From Carallia brachiata (taxonomy: Eukaryota; Streptophyta; Magnoliopsida; Malpighiales; Rhizophoraceae): 64,000 bases of DNA. Made by a program: the position numbers and the translations under genes. Numbering within the stretch: the first letter of the stretch is position 1; each line of letters opens with the position of its first letter. The notes beneath the pieces were generated by a model, which was not told the DNA's origin, searched no databases, and saw only the letters and a list, made by a program, of their open reading frames with translations. The stretch spans positions 5,948,152 through 6,012,151 of the forward strand of contig JADCRB010000001.1 in the NCBI GenBank assembly GCA_021464245.1, in the 5' to 3' direction. Below, piece after piece: positions 34,830-48,600 of the stretch.

Positions 34830-37100
34830 TGAGAAGTATTTTAGCGTAGCTTTCAGTCGAACTATTTTTTGTTTCTAAAAATTTTGAGAATTTTCGCCTA
34901 AGCATCATGAACTCTTGATCTCACTCATTGAATGAGCAATCATCCTTGTCCTTGTCATCATCATCATTTTCGACTTCTCTTCTAGTCGAGAAAGAGGATT
35001 TGAATGTTATGTATTTCTTTTTTTTGCATAGTTTTTTTTTTATATATGTCATCTCATAGGTGAGTAGTGATCCTACCAGCTCGTTCAATTGCAAGGTTTT
35101 AGGTCTTTTGGCTCCAATATTGCAATTGCATTTATGTTCCAGGACTCTAGAAGCAACCTAAGCAATTTTTTGACAAACTCTACTTTTTCAATATTTTTTC
35201 CAAAATTTGTCAAAGAATTAATTGAAATATATTTTAGTAATAGTTTCATCACTATTCATCTCAACTAATTTATATTCACGTATAAGAATATTGATCTTAG
35301 TGTCCTTGACTTGAGTGGCTCCCTCATACATCACAACAAGGTTATACATATCTCTTTTGCTGACTGATAGGCTGAGATACAACTATACTCATCAGGAGTC
35401 ATGACACAATAAAACAAGTATTTGGGTTTGAAATTGATATATTGGACATATTGGAATCTTCGAGGGTTTATTCCTTTTCGGGTTTATCAACAATGACTCC
35501 ATTTTTGGTTTTAGTGATTCTTCTAAGACCCCAACAGGTCATTGGCCAAACATAAGGTCATAACTTTGAAGATATATGGCCATTTTATTTTTCCAATAAC
35601 CAAAATTTGTGCCATAAAAAATTGGAGGTTTAAGAGGGTTACCTCCCTTAGGGTGACACATGGTGGAAAAAAGCCATTAATTGACTCTCGATGGTAAGAC
35701 TAGTAATTCAGATACTGAGCTGTGATGCCAAATGTTGGTCCCAAAGATACTGAAGAGGAGGTGAATTGGATAGTCGACGAACACGTTATTGATAATTGCG
35801 TAGCGTGAAACATAAAAACTTTAAAGTAATCGTGCCACAAATAATATATATATATATATAAATGAACCGAACAACAAACCTCAATAGATTGGTTGTAGTG
35901 ACTGTCTTATGGAATGAATAAGTATATAACAAGTGATAAAAATTACAAAATAAGAGAATTAAAATAATATATGCCAATCTAAGAAGATAACCAAGTGAAT
36001 AAAGAATTTGGATGTGTGTGCGTAAGAACAAATATTAAAGAGTATAAGGAAGAGAAATGAGACACGTGTGATTTATAGACGTTCGAAACTTTTGATCCTA
36101 TGTTATGTCCTCAAGACCTTCTGTCTTGGGAATTTCTACTCCACTAACAAAATATTTTCCTAATTTGGAGGAGAACAACAACTTGGTGATCTATCGATCA
36201 TTATTACAACCTCAAGAACACTCATATGATCTTAAAAACACACGCTAGCCTTCACAAACAAAGCACACACAAACATCATCTCTTTTACTTTGAGAATTCA
36301 CTCTTGTACACAACAAACGCAACACTTCTTTTGCATAATAACAACCTAACACAATAGAGAGAATGAGAGGAATAGAGAGGGATGAATAGAGCATTAATAG
36401 AGGCACCTATTTATAGATGAAGAAGGGTATAGGGGCTGTTGAAATGCATTAATAGGGCTTATTTTATAGCATTAGATCCCCAAAATCGTGGCTTTGAATG
36501 GTGATGACACCATTCATAATTTGACAGTTCTTCAAATAATCATTCATAACTCTCTGTATATAGCTCAAAATTAAGTTCTTTTTTTAGTTTGCAAGTAGAT
36601 CCATAGCTTTCCATCCATGTATATCATAGCCTGATTCCACTCCAACTAGCCATGATGGCTTCTGGCAATTGACTGATCTCGCTGGCATAACAAACTATAC
36701 ATCTTTCAGAGTTTTGGAAATATCTCCTTCTACACATATCTAATTGATGTGATTCTTATCAATTTGAAAACTAGATGGAATAAGCTTTGTATGCATATAA
36801 GGCTCAACAACTAATTCTTTTCCATTAGTTCGCAGTCATCTCTGAAAATTGACTGATCATGTTTGCCTTGACAGATTGAGCATCTTGTAGTTGATAGACC
36901 ATAACTTTTTTCGCAAATAGTCAATTGAGATGATTCTTGAGGATTTGAAACAAGAAAAAATATTAGATAATTTGGAAACTAAAACCATGGTTAAACTAGA
37001 ACCAAACTCAACATTAAATCATAACTAGAATTGCAGGTTAACCGAACTACAATCAAACTAAACTTAACCCATGGTCAGGTGTTCTTGAGCTCTTGACAAC
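34830..37100 (-). mobile_element. truncated copia-type LTR retrotransposon (5' LTR, primer site, gag remnant)
   Basis: Reading leftward: an LTR whose inner edge is tgttgg at 35733, with a promoter-like TATAAATA (minus strand, 36409-36416); a tRNA-Met primer-site relic at 35717-35730; and gag sequence at about 34860-35560. In degenerate form the gag shows the copia UBN2-type block (the region around 35270-35420) and the acidic C-terminal segment (near 34940-34990). No protease, integrase or reverse transcriptase remains. The outer LTR end is not sharp; 37100 is an estimate. Confidence 0.6.
35717..35730 (-). promoter_or_regulatory. degenerate tRNA-Met primer-binding site of the copia remnant
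   Basis: On the minus strand the site reads tggcatcacagctc, two changes from the initiator tRNA-Met complement, two bases from the LTR edge at 35733. Confidence 0.6.
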
Positions 37101-38710
37101 TTGTATGGGAGTGTAAAAAGTAGTTGAATAGTCTTTATTAAGCATCTATATAGAATCTAATAGTTTAATATCTGTTAGGGTTATTCAATCCATTCATGTA
37201 CTTTTGTTAGGATAATTATTACGGATGTGAGGTTTCTTTCATCTTGTCTAGATAGTTGTGCAATTTAATACATTAAGTGACAAACCAATGGTGTTGCTCA
37301 TGCTTTAGTTAGAGTAGCTTTAAGTAAGTCAAATGAGACTATATAGCAGAAGTCTAGACTTGGTCCGGTTTTTGCCGGTACTAAAAAGATTTGCACAACT
37401 CTTTTGAATGAGCAATAGTATCTCATTTTTGCTAAAAATAAAGTGGTTATGATTTGTTTAGTTTGGTTTTTATTTGAATTTAAAGGTTGAATTCAATTTT
37501 TACAAACTTTTGTCAATTCGTAACACAATAAAAGTTTGAATAGAGGAAAATCATATTTTTTGTTTGCAGCAAATAATATTTTTCTTGGTATTTTATTAAT
37601 TTTCTATTTTTCCAAAATTATTTTAAAAAGTAACCATTAGGTCAGTTACGGTTCAACTATTTTAAACTGGCAAGTAATCAATAATTTTGAGCAATCAGTG
37701 GAATTGCCAGTTTCAATTGAAGGTAAATCGTTACTTAATTGGGCAGTGTATGCTTTTAAAAAATAAATAGTTAGCTTGGTCTTCTGATTTTTTTAGATTA
37801 ATTAAATTAAATTTTCTTTTCCCTACAAAAATTTTAAAATTTCATTTTTTTTTTAAGAGACTGAATTGAGTTCAACCAGACTAAAATTGAATGAAAATTG
37901 ACTGCCAACCGAGATTTTAAACCAGAACTGGCAATCGAACTAGAACTAGTACTAAAATCGAAATTGTTGATTAATCGAATCGTCTCACGAGCAGTTCGAT
38001 TGAGGTTCTTTATTTTTGTGAACTTGAACTATTGGTTCCATACCATAACATGCCTAGAAATGGATCGTGGTCAGGTCCATAAAAAAAATATATATTTTCA
38101 AGAAAAATAATAAATAACTGACTTTACTTCCAATCAATAGATAAACTGATATTTATAAAATAAGATAGTTTAAAATAAATTTTTTAAAAAATAGTCTAAA
38201 AAAATTTTATTTATTTATTTATAAATTACATAATAATAATAATAATATTAATAATAATAATAATTTCTTTTTTTATATAAATTTCATATTCTCCTTAATT
38301 ATATTAAAACTCAATACCTATAAAATAAAAATATAAACCCTAATAACTACAATGGCCTAAAGGACACCACAGAAAAGATTTTGAAGCATTGTACATGGGT
38401 GACTGCAACTGCATCACATTGCACAGGTTAAAACCGCAAGTTGAAAAAAAAAAAAAAAACAAAAACAAAACGAAAAGTTCTAAGGCAGCAAATTGGTAAT
38501 CATTGATCAGAAATTGGTTACATTCATTTAACTATATTAATAAATGCTACTACTGGCAATGTTGGGTGAAGGTTGAGGGAAGGGTAAACCAGCAGCTGGA
38601 TTCCTCAACTAACATAACCTCAACGGTTTGGTCGGCTGGATTGGTTTTTGACTTGGGCATCATCCCAAATCAATCATCGGTGTTCCTTTTCACCTTAGCT
38701 CTCGCCCGAA
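37101..38710. other. AT-rich intergenic DNA, upstream region of the gene at 38711
   Basis: Transposon-like words (gaaccg/cggttc type) occur at 37620-38060 without definable ends. An (aat)n microsatellite lies at about 38230-38262 and an A run at 38443-38458. The last ~150 bases become balanced in composition and are the likely promoter and 5' UTR of the next gene. Confidence 0.45.
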
Positions 38711-41700
38711 ATGCTGTGTTCGATCCGGGCCGGCAAGTCCGCCGCCTCCAACTGGCTGGACCGGCTACGTTCCAACAAGGGCTTCCCGGCCGCCGACCAT
38801 GACCTCGACCTCGACCACTTCCTCAACACCCACCACGACAACAACCTTAATTCCGTACCTTACCCCTCCGGTTCTCCAAACGCAAACGCTTCCGTAAATT
38901 CTGTCGAGTCGGCTCGGTCCCACAATAAGCGAGCCACCGACAGGAGGAGGCAGGACGCTGAAATCTCAAGCGTCAATAGAGACAAAGAACGGTTGAGCCG
39001 CGTAATGACCAATGTACTCTCCGACCTATTCAACATGGGTGACCCAAGCCACCACAATTCCAGGAGATTCTCCCAGAAAAACAAGTGTTCCAGGAAGCAA
39101 TCGAACCCCAAGTTCTTCTGCCTCGCTTCAACGCCTCCCACTGCCAGTGCTAGCAGTCACGAAGACATCCGATTCCGAGTGACTTCGCCAGAATGTGATT
39201 ACCTCCCGAAAGGCGAAAAGGACGAGGAAGAGGAGGAGGAGGAGGAGGAGAGGAGTTACTGTGAACTCAGATTGTAGGGATGGCTATGGCGGTTTAGAGG
39301 AAGAGGAAGAGGAAGAGGATTGGGACGGTGGCGCTGCTGGCGGTGGTGCTGGTGCTGGTGCTGGTGGTGTTGATAGAGGGCTGAAAGGGTACTCAAAAAG
39401 TGAGGTGACGGTGATCGACACCAGCTGCGATGTGTGGAAGTTTGATAAATTAGTGTTCCGAAGGAAGAACGTGTGGAAAGTTCTAGACAAGAAAGGAAGG
39501 CCGTGGACGGGTGGGAGCAAGAAGAGGACGAAAAACGACCTGCCAATGTGCTCTGCCGGTAATGCAAATGCAAATGCAAATGCCCTTGTTTCCAACAAGA
39601 AAGCCAAGTTACTTTTCAACTCCCAATCCCAGTTGGGCGCTTCCAAGGATATGGAAAATGTAGGCTATTCATCACTGTCCATTATTAATGTAAGTGTGCG
39701 TGCGTGCGCGTGCTCTTATTCATTTTATGGTATTGTATGTGTAGGATGTGTTGATACTCTTTGGATCAACAAAACTTTATTGAGTTGCATTTAGCTATTA
39801 CATAGGGAAGAAGAGCTAATAGACGATGTTCCATTTGGTTTCTGTGTTATGTTAGGCACTCACGCGTTCAGTGATTAATCCACCTAAGGAATGCTTTGAA
39901 AACTAAACCCTTCTTCATTAATTTTGGCCAGATTGTTGTTGCTTATGTGAGTTCTGTTTTGAATAATGTTGCAAGGGTCACTTGGCTTTGATTTCAATGT
40001 CAGTGAAGTTCTCTTTAATAAGCTTTCCTTTTAAAGCTTTATATTTCCATGCACCTGTAATTATTCATATACATGTCATTTAAAGGCAAATTAGTCCATT
40101 AACTGCAACTTCATGGACCATCTTTTGTCTAACCATGCATGGGAATTTTCCAGTTGCGTACTTATGTTTGGTGCTGTTTAATGTTTCCAATTTAAGGGGA
40201 TGTTCATACTGCATTAAGTGTACTGCTTGCCATTGTTTTAAGCCTATAACTTTATGCTTTCTTCAATAAAATTACCTTATTAGTAAGTTTTATACTCCGC
40301 AATTCTCTGTGCTTTAGAGTTCTTGTGAGAGGCAAATTCAATTCTGTTGTCTAAACTTGACAGGTCTATGTCTTCAAAGCTTTGATTTTCAAGCAGTTGG
40401 TCTTGCATTGAGTCAAATTTTATGATTGAAGTTAAGTTAAATATTTAGTGTTTGAACTTTGAACCACACATTGACATGTGACAACTGATAATAGCACCCA
40501 ATTTGCTCTGTATGTGACTCCCAATGTGATGGAGAGTCTATAGGTGGCTTGAGTCATGTCATTACTATGATTTACCTCAGTGTCTGATCAAAGTAGTCCA
40601 TATGCGTGATAGTGGAATATGTACTGCTTGTGCCTATTGCTGCATTAATATAATTGTCACTTATTAAGATACCCAGATGCCAGTATTTTCCCTTCACCGC
40701 ATCTTTCAATACAGAAGTAGGCATAAATGGTTGTGAGATTTATGTCATTCACAGATTCAAACATTTGTGCAATGTTCAATGACCTCTTATGGAATAACTA
40801 ATTGTGAAATTTTTAAAAGTAGAATTTGCAGTGCTTATTTCTTGAACATTGTCATATTGTATACATATTCACATTGTTTTCCAAAGGTTGTCATAGCTAA
40901 TGCAGATTGGAGAAATATCATTTTCTTTTTGCTGGTTTGAACTTGTGTTGGAAGAACTGCATTACAAACACTGTAGAGAAACTGCTTCCCACTAGTTTGT
41001 ATCGATTAGGCGATCATCTATACACAAAATGTGAGGGTTTGCTGCTATTTCTTTTAATCTCTTGTATCTTTGCCCCTGTGATGATAAACAGGCTCTTCTT
41101 TCTCTTTTGTTTATATCGGTTTGGTTGATTTTTTTTTTTTGAACATCAACAAGGAATTTTCATTTAAAACCAAATTAGAAGCAAGGTAATTTTTTGATTA
41201 TAAGCATGCATTTTGCATCATATGTGATTAACCCCAGTCAAAACTAGGCTAGTAGAATTGATCGATTAACCATGAATCTTTTCCAAACCCCTTACTCGAC
41301 TACTTCGTTTGATGTGTTGTCCGCTTTGAAATGTTTACTATCTCAATGGAATCATGCTATCGATGTTTGGACCTTGGAAATCGGAGAGGAATCATTGGTG
41401 TTTGTGTTTGAATGATAATTGGAGAGGTGCAAATTTATCCATGGTTACGTCTGCTCTCTTATGCAGATTCAGAAGCTAAATGAGAACATGGAAATTTGTA
41501 AAGAAAGACCAGATGATCTTAGCCAAGTTTCCAAAAAGAGGCAAGTATATGTGCAGTATATGTGCAATTTTATTTTAGTGTTTTGTACTCTTGTGCATAT
41601 TTCTTGCTGCATCAATGTGCGTCAGCTTCAATTTGCCTCACTGAATGCATTGTTGATTTCTTTTCAGATCGCCCAGAAAACTAAAAAAGGGTGGGGCATC

Positions 41701-41767
41701 TGGTATTCTTATCAAAGATATACCCACAAGCAAGAAAATTGGGAGGAAAGACAGTCAAAGGCAGTAG
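38711..41767 (+). CDS. conserved plant protein of unknown function, three exons with a probable GC-AG intron
   Basis: Exons: 38711-39689, 41467-41540 and 41668-41767. Exon 1 begins MLCSIRAGKSAASNWLDRLRS, a start I recognise from an uncharacterised plant family. It contains VMTNVLSDLFNMG, an acidic Glu-rich run, and the most conserved block, GYSKSEVTVIDTSC...WKFDKLVFRRKNVWKV (about 39385-39480). Intron 2 begins GC (ag|GCAAGT at 41541) and ends in AG. Using it joins KKR to SPRKLKKGGASGILIKDIPTSKK and a TAG at 41765-41767, which fits the family C-terminus. In the GAG repeat near 39240-39256 the frame shifts by one base (one extra or two missing), separating the N-terminal third from the rest. 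A nuclear role is plausible from the basic/acidic composition, but function is unknown. Confidence 0.78.
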
Positions 41768-44069
41768 AAGCCTTGGTAGATCTCATCACTATAAGCAGCA
41801 ACCTGTCTGGGATACAACCATCACATTCTCAGGTCCCCTTTTGGACCTACAACTAGTTTAATTTGGTAAGCATTCTTTTGAGGTGGAAGGATTTATGGTT
41901 GAAACTTAAAGTGCATGGCACCTTAAATTCATTGACTTACTGATGATTCACCATAAAAATGTTGAATCATGAATTTTCTTTGTAGCATCAGAAACCAAAC
42001 TAAGCAGCGGTAATATATATATAGATTTTTTTCAAGAGAAAAATTAATTATTGCATTTCATCTTCTAACCAATGTGAGGAAGGAAACTCCGTGATTGAAG
42101 CAGCATCTGGTTTCATGGACGATTCAGTTTTTTAAGATAGGTGAAACACTGCTGTTGTGATTGCAAAATTGCAATAGATAACTGGACTAGAGGAAAGCTA
42201 TTAAATTGTTCAGATAATTGCAGCAGGTGATTGATACCCATATATTACATGCTTGGTCTCTCCACGCTATAGATAAAATGTTCACCATCGATCGACTAAA
42301 TGCTGAGTGTTAAGGCAGAATGTATCGCATTCGAAACGAAATTTACTTCGACTTTCCAAAAAATTAAGAAAATTGACGAGAAAATGCACTGCATGTTTCC
42401 AGTTGGAGGAGAAAAGGCTGAGTTTCGAACCAATCGGTGATACTTGTTAGACTTTTGGAGTTAGCTACTTTTAGGGTTTAATGTATATAATCCAATCCAC
42501 TTTGTACTATGTTTTTTTTTTTTTTTTTTTTTTACAGATAAGTTATGGAGAGAGTTTTTTTGGATAGATTAACTCCTCATTCTGACCAATATTTGAGATT
42601 TTTTTTTGATACATGTTTTTTATAGTCAAAGTTGTTCATTGAATCATCGACAATACATATGTTTGACTTCCTCAAAACGAAAATTTATGAAAAAAATAAG
42701 TAAAATTTAATATTTAGATATTTTATTTGAGTTTGCCATAAGAAAAAGTAAAAATGTAAATTAATTGGTAAAGTTAATAGATTATTAGGGTATTTGTTAA
42801 AGCAAAATGAAAAATCAAAATCAATATTGGCATTAATATTATCGCTTTAGCTAATAAAATATACAGTCTTATACATTGATATTAAACTTATGTGAGTTCG
42901 CTAAGTTTTTTTTTTTCAAGTCAAAGATATTACACTTTGAAAATTGTAGAACTTTTTTCAAAAAGAAATGTAATAATTTTTTTCAATTTCAATTATATAA
43001 AAGTATTAGTAATTCTTGTTATTAAAAATTAGAGATTTAAATATGTATTTGTTTATAAATTTTTTATTATACATTTGCATGATAGATAAATAACTAAATT
43101 TTTAAATGATTACTGATATAAAAAAAATTTAATTATTTGATTGCATAAAAAAATAAAAAGAAAATTTTAAGCTGTGGACTATGCTTCGGGCTTAGTCTCT
43201 ATATGGCCTTTCGGCCAGTTAAGCTGTAATGCACACGCCTGAGTGCTCTTGGCCCAAGCCTGATGGTCAAAGCCCATGTAAAGATCTTAATCATGCTTAA
43301 ATATAATTAAGAGAAGGAAATATTTACAGTGGCGAATCCAACGATTGCAAAGTCCAAGTTTGCGGGACAATATGTGTCAAGGATGACTATCAATTTGAGC
43401 GCCAGATGTATTTGTGCAGAGGAAATTATGAGAAGAAGCATTTAAAATAGAGCATTTAGAATAGAATAAGAAGACTGTTGTCAAATTTCATTACTTATAT
43501 TCAATAAGACTTTACTTTTATTCACTTTGAGCTTAATATATATTTTAATCATATTTATTTATGTTAATGTAGTTAATTAGTTTGTTACTCTAACCGACAA
43601 ATTTTGTTTAGAAATAAGAATAAGTATGTAAGGACAAAATAAAAGCCAAGTGGAGGCAAAAGAAATTTTTGAGTGGAGACAAACTAAAATTTAAATTGTC
43701 ACAAACATATTAATTTTTAGGCTAAATAACATATATTCTTTTGTTTCCAAGGAGCACGGCTTCACAGATGTACAAATATACATCCGTCTATAAATTTATA
43801 TTTTAACAAGGATGTTAATGGTTTTTGAAAAAAATATTTAGTATATAGTTGCAAGATAAATGAATCTAAATGCTTAACTAGCGTAAACATAATGTGAAAT
43901 GAACACGCATATTTATAGCTATAATTTATGTTTGCGATAATTTCTTCATTTTTCAAAAACAAAACCAAGACAGGAGTTATCTATATTGTACCTATATATA
44001 TATATATATATATTACATACTAGAATTAAGGCCTCGTGCAGCTTGCTGATTTTTTTAAGTACAAATACT
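41768..44069. other. 3' flank and intergenic DNA
   Basis: Presumed 3' UTR, then AT-rich DNA. It contains a T run at 42511-42533, a GC-richer 100-bp island at about 43160-43280 with 'ggcctttcggcc', and a (ta)n microsatellite near 43991-44013. No gene or complete repeat was recognised. Confidence 0.5.
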
Positions 44070-44476
44070 TGTGAAGGAAAAAAGAGGAAGAATATCATTA
44101 CTCGAAAGGACTATGAATTGAAATGAAGAAGATTAATTACTGGCTTTTTTAGTTTCCTCGCAATTTGCGTTATATCAAAAAGCGGACAATAACCCCTTTT
44201 TCATGATACAAGAACCCTCTTACTTAAGGATTGATAGAGAATTGAAAGAATTGAGTTTTCGTATTTTGCTCTCCCTGATAAGTTTTCCTGAAGCGATCAA
44301 TTAATCTATGAAAAGTGGTATCTTTACGCTTTTATAATTCGTCTTTGCAGAATGGTTGTTAATACTTTACAGACTATCATGAAATAATGGGAGAGGGAGT
44401 TTTAATTCCCTCCAACTTCCCAATTAGGTGGATCAACCTATTATGGGCAGTTTGATCTATCCAAATAAATTCAACA
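44070..44476 (-). repeat. 3' LTR of the copia element
   Basis: About 407 bp, bounded tg...ca. It aligns throughout with 51823-52231, including the blocks 'aaaggactatg', 'gattgatagagaattg', 'ttacgcttttataa' and 'aggtgg.tcaacc'. Confidence 0.85.
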
Positions 44477-45636
44477 ACTTCCACTTGCACATGATAGATT
44501 GACACAACCCGATCATTGCTCCAAAAAAAATTCTCAGCATTCAATCCCTCAAAAGTATTTCATACAAGCAAATAGGTCATATGATCTTCGAGTACACCTA
44601 TACTTAGGAGCATATTCTATACACCTGTTAAGGATATATAGCTCCTATAACCCTTACAAATTATTAGTCTTGTTATTATAAATTTTGTGTCTCACTGTGT
44701 CTCAGACACATTATCTCATCAATCTCAACTCATCATATTCCTCTTAAGCTGAGTTAGGCCTTATTTTCCTCATATGGATCTATAATTATATTTCATTCAT
44801 GTTGAATAAACAGAATTAGTTAACCAATGAATATACATGAAAGATGTCAAATAATAATAATCTTCCTTTTGCACTCAAGTTTTTTAATTACCATACAACA
44901 GCTTTCCTAAACATATCTCAGAAAGTTGAATCATTCATTACCTTAGGTAATATGCTAAAGTAGCAGACCTTATATTGTAACCTTGAAATAAGGTCAAAAG
45001 TCACATAAGACACAATAATGAGATAATTGTACCTCTAAGGAACTCACACAATGAAGAAGCAGAGATTGATTATTTCATTTCTCTTATTGGTCAAAAATAA
45101 CACACATAGTATAAAATATGTGTTAGAGTGATTTTTTTCCTCAACGAGTATATGTCATTTTTTATTTCCTTATAACATCACTGTACAGATCTTAGTTCAA
45201 TCGCTCTCAAGCATATGACTTCCTCAGTCACGAGTGTCCAACTGAGATCTCACATCTAACTTACAATAGTGTCTTTAGAAAGTAGGATTCTGTATTGGCT
45301 TTCAATCAATATAGCCTTATTTTGAACTGTTCAAAGCCACCACTTTTATTCACATATAGAATTTTTGGCTCGTATATCATTTGATCTCTACGCGCTTTCT
45401 TAGCGCTAGAGGCGATTGTCCATGTGAGTGATCAATTTTAATCTGTTAGACATACCTTCATTTTTCTCATAATAACTAGTACTAGGATTGATCTCATATC
45501 AATCTTGTTGAGTAATAATCAACATTTAAGATGTTATTGTCAACATGTGTGTAATGGGAAATAAATAAGTTCTTCCTTTATATGACAATACAGTCATAAC
45601 ATATGACAACACATAGTAATAATAAATTATAACACA

Positions 45637-48600
45637 TTAAACTTTATAAAGGCTTAGAGACTTAACATGTGACTGAAACACGTGGCCAGGTATTGGTTTA
45701 GTAATAGGGTCTGTTATTATTTCATGTGTTGAAATATACTGCAATGTTGTATTTGTTTGTGACACAATGTCTTTCACAAAGTTGTATTTAATATTAATTT
45801 GTTTGGTCTTACAATAGTATTTGGGATCTTCTGTATGTGCAATAGTTGTATGGCTATTGCAATACAATTTGACCTTTTTTCGTTCATCATTATAGGCTCC
45901 CAAATGTTTCAAAAACTTTTTGAGCTAAACAACTTCTTGCATTGTTGCTAAGCAGAGCAAGTTACAAATTCTACTTCTATTATAGATAATGCAATATAGG
46001 ATTGCTTTTTACTACTCCATAATATGGCACTACCATTTAACAAGAATACATATTCTAATGTTGATTTACATGTTCATCTATGTCTCTTCCTCAATCAGCA
46101 TATGAATAGCCAGTTAGTCGTAAATTATTCCTCGATAACATAAGGAATAATTTGCAGTGCCTTTGAAAAACCGAAGTATTCTCTTTACAAAATGTCAATG
46201 TTCTTTTTTTGGATTAGTTTGGTAATGCCTTGCCAATCCCTCGGTTAGGACGAGTGCATAACATGGCGTACATCGTACAACCTACTGTATTGAAGTATGA
46301 CACATTCTTCATTTCTTCGTGCTCTTGTTGAGTTTTAAGACATATTTCAAGGCTAAGACCATTGCTTTTTGCGATTAGAGTGTCAATAGATCTGTAATTT
46401 TTTTATTTTAAATCGCTCAAGAATTTTATGAAGTGAAACTTTTGTGATAGAGTAAAGAGTCTTTTAGAACGATCTCTATGGATCTTTACTCTTAATATGT
46501 AAGTTGTCTTACCTATGTCCTTCATTTCAAAACTGGAGGGCAACTATTTTTTATACTAGTGACAAACTCTTTATCATTTCCATCTAATAGAATATCATCC
46601 ATATATAGAGATAAAATTATAAATTTACCTCCAGATTTCTTGATATACATACAATAATCTTCATTTATCATTGCGAAATCAGAAGAAATTATTGCACGAT
46701 GGAATCTCAAATATTACCTCAACGATTGTTTTAGGCCTTAAATAGATTTTAAAAGTTTACAAACTTTATTCTTTTGGATTTTTAACAACAAACCTATTGG
46801 TTATTCCATATAAATTTTTTCGTCTAGCTTTCCATTGACAAAAGCAGTTTTAACATTCATTTGATTTAATTCTAAGTCCATACTTACAACTAGTGCTAGA
46901 ATTAGGCGAATTGTAGTAAACTTTAATATTGGAGAGAATGTTTCCTCATAGCCTATACCCATTTGTTAAGTATAACTTTTCGCCATTAAGCGGTTCTCAT
47001 ACCTTTCTATGGATCTATCTGCCTTACATTTAATTTTGAGAACTTTTTTGTTCCCAATGATTTTGCGTTCTTAAGGCAAATCTATCAAGTCTCATACATG
47101 GTTAGATTTCATGGATGTCATATCTTCTTCTATCGCATTTGTCCATTGTTCTTTAGTAGGACATAAGAGAGCCTCAATCATTCTCTTAGGCTCTTCTTCA
47201 TCATAATGAGTAATTGTAAAAGCTTCCCCTTCAATCTTAAAATGACGAAGTGGAATACTTAATATGAGTACTCTTGGGTAATATAGATCATATAAATCTT
47301 TCACAACTTATGGTATAACGCTCCTACTTAGACTGATAGCTTAAGGCATTTCCTCATTTATCTGACTTGATTGATTTAGAGCATCATAACCATTTGGATC
47401 ACTCATCTTATAAAAATGAAAATACTTATTAATATCACACCCTTATTAAGAAATTCATTATCTAAGAATTTGACATCACGCGATTCTAATTCTGTTATAC
47501 TTCCATCAACTTGTTCACCAATAAACTCGCACTCTTTGGAGTATCCACAGTGTCTAATAAATATACATTTTGTTTCTTTTTGGACCCAATTTCATATGTT
47601 TATAAGATAGATCATGAATATAAGTCGCTGACCCCCAATGTCTCAAATTACTCAAGTTTAGTTTTTGACTCGACCACAATTCGTATGATATGGAAGTAAC
47701 AAGTTTAGAGAGAATAGGTTTAAGTACATAAGTGGCTGTCATCAAAGCATTACCCCAATAATATATTAGAAGATTCGCTTTTTCCATCATGGATCTCACT
47801 ATCTCTAGTAAGATTTTGTTTCTCATTTTTACAATACTATTTTAATGCGGAGTAGGGAAAAATTAGTTGCCTCAATATACATTTTTTATTACACAGTTCC
47901 TTGAACTACTCAAAGAGATATTCATGTCCTATGTCAGTTCTTAGGATTTAAGTTCTTATATCCAATTTATTCTCTATCATACTTAAATATTTCTTAAAGT
48001 ATTCTAATGCTTCAGATTTATGGGAAATCAACCATAATGCGTATAGTCATCTATGAATGTAATGAAATACGAGACATTATGCCTCACCCTCACACTCATT
48101 GGACCATATATATCAACATAGACTAGTTGCAATAGAAAATCGACTCTATTGTTGCCTTACCAAATGGTTTCTAGTTGCTTTTCCTATCAAACAGTGTTAA
48201 TATGTGGACAATTCAATTTTAGTAAGTGAGTCTAAAAGATCCTCTCTAGCTAGTCTATTCATCCTTTTTTGCCTAATATGACTTAGTTTAGCATGTCAAA
48301 TACTTGCATCTTGAACATTATTGCTAGTTGATACATTAATAAAAAAACAACTATTATAGATATTAAACACACCATAGTTAATATCTAACACAAGCAAACC
48401 ATCTGACAGATGTCCACAACCAATATAAGAAGTGTTATCATAAATATTTACAACATGGTTAAACACAAAAGAGGAAGAACAGAAACAAGATTCTGTCGAA
48501 TATCAAGTGCATAAAGAATATCATAATGTAGTAGGGTTCGACTATCTCGCATTTCTAAGTTGCAAGTGTCAATTCCTTTGACTTCTACCTTCACGTTGTT

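Noticed and set aside
39256..39646. Minus-strand ORFs rich in Ser/His/Pro
   Set aside because: Antisense shadows of the Glu/Gly-rich exon of the gene at 38711.
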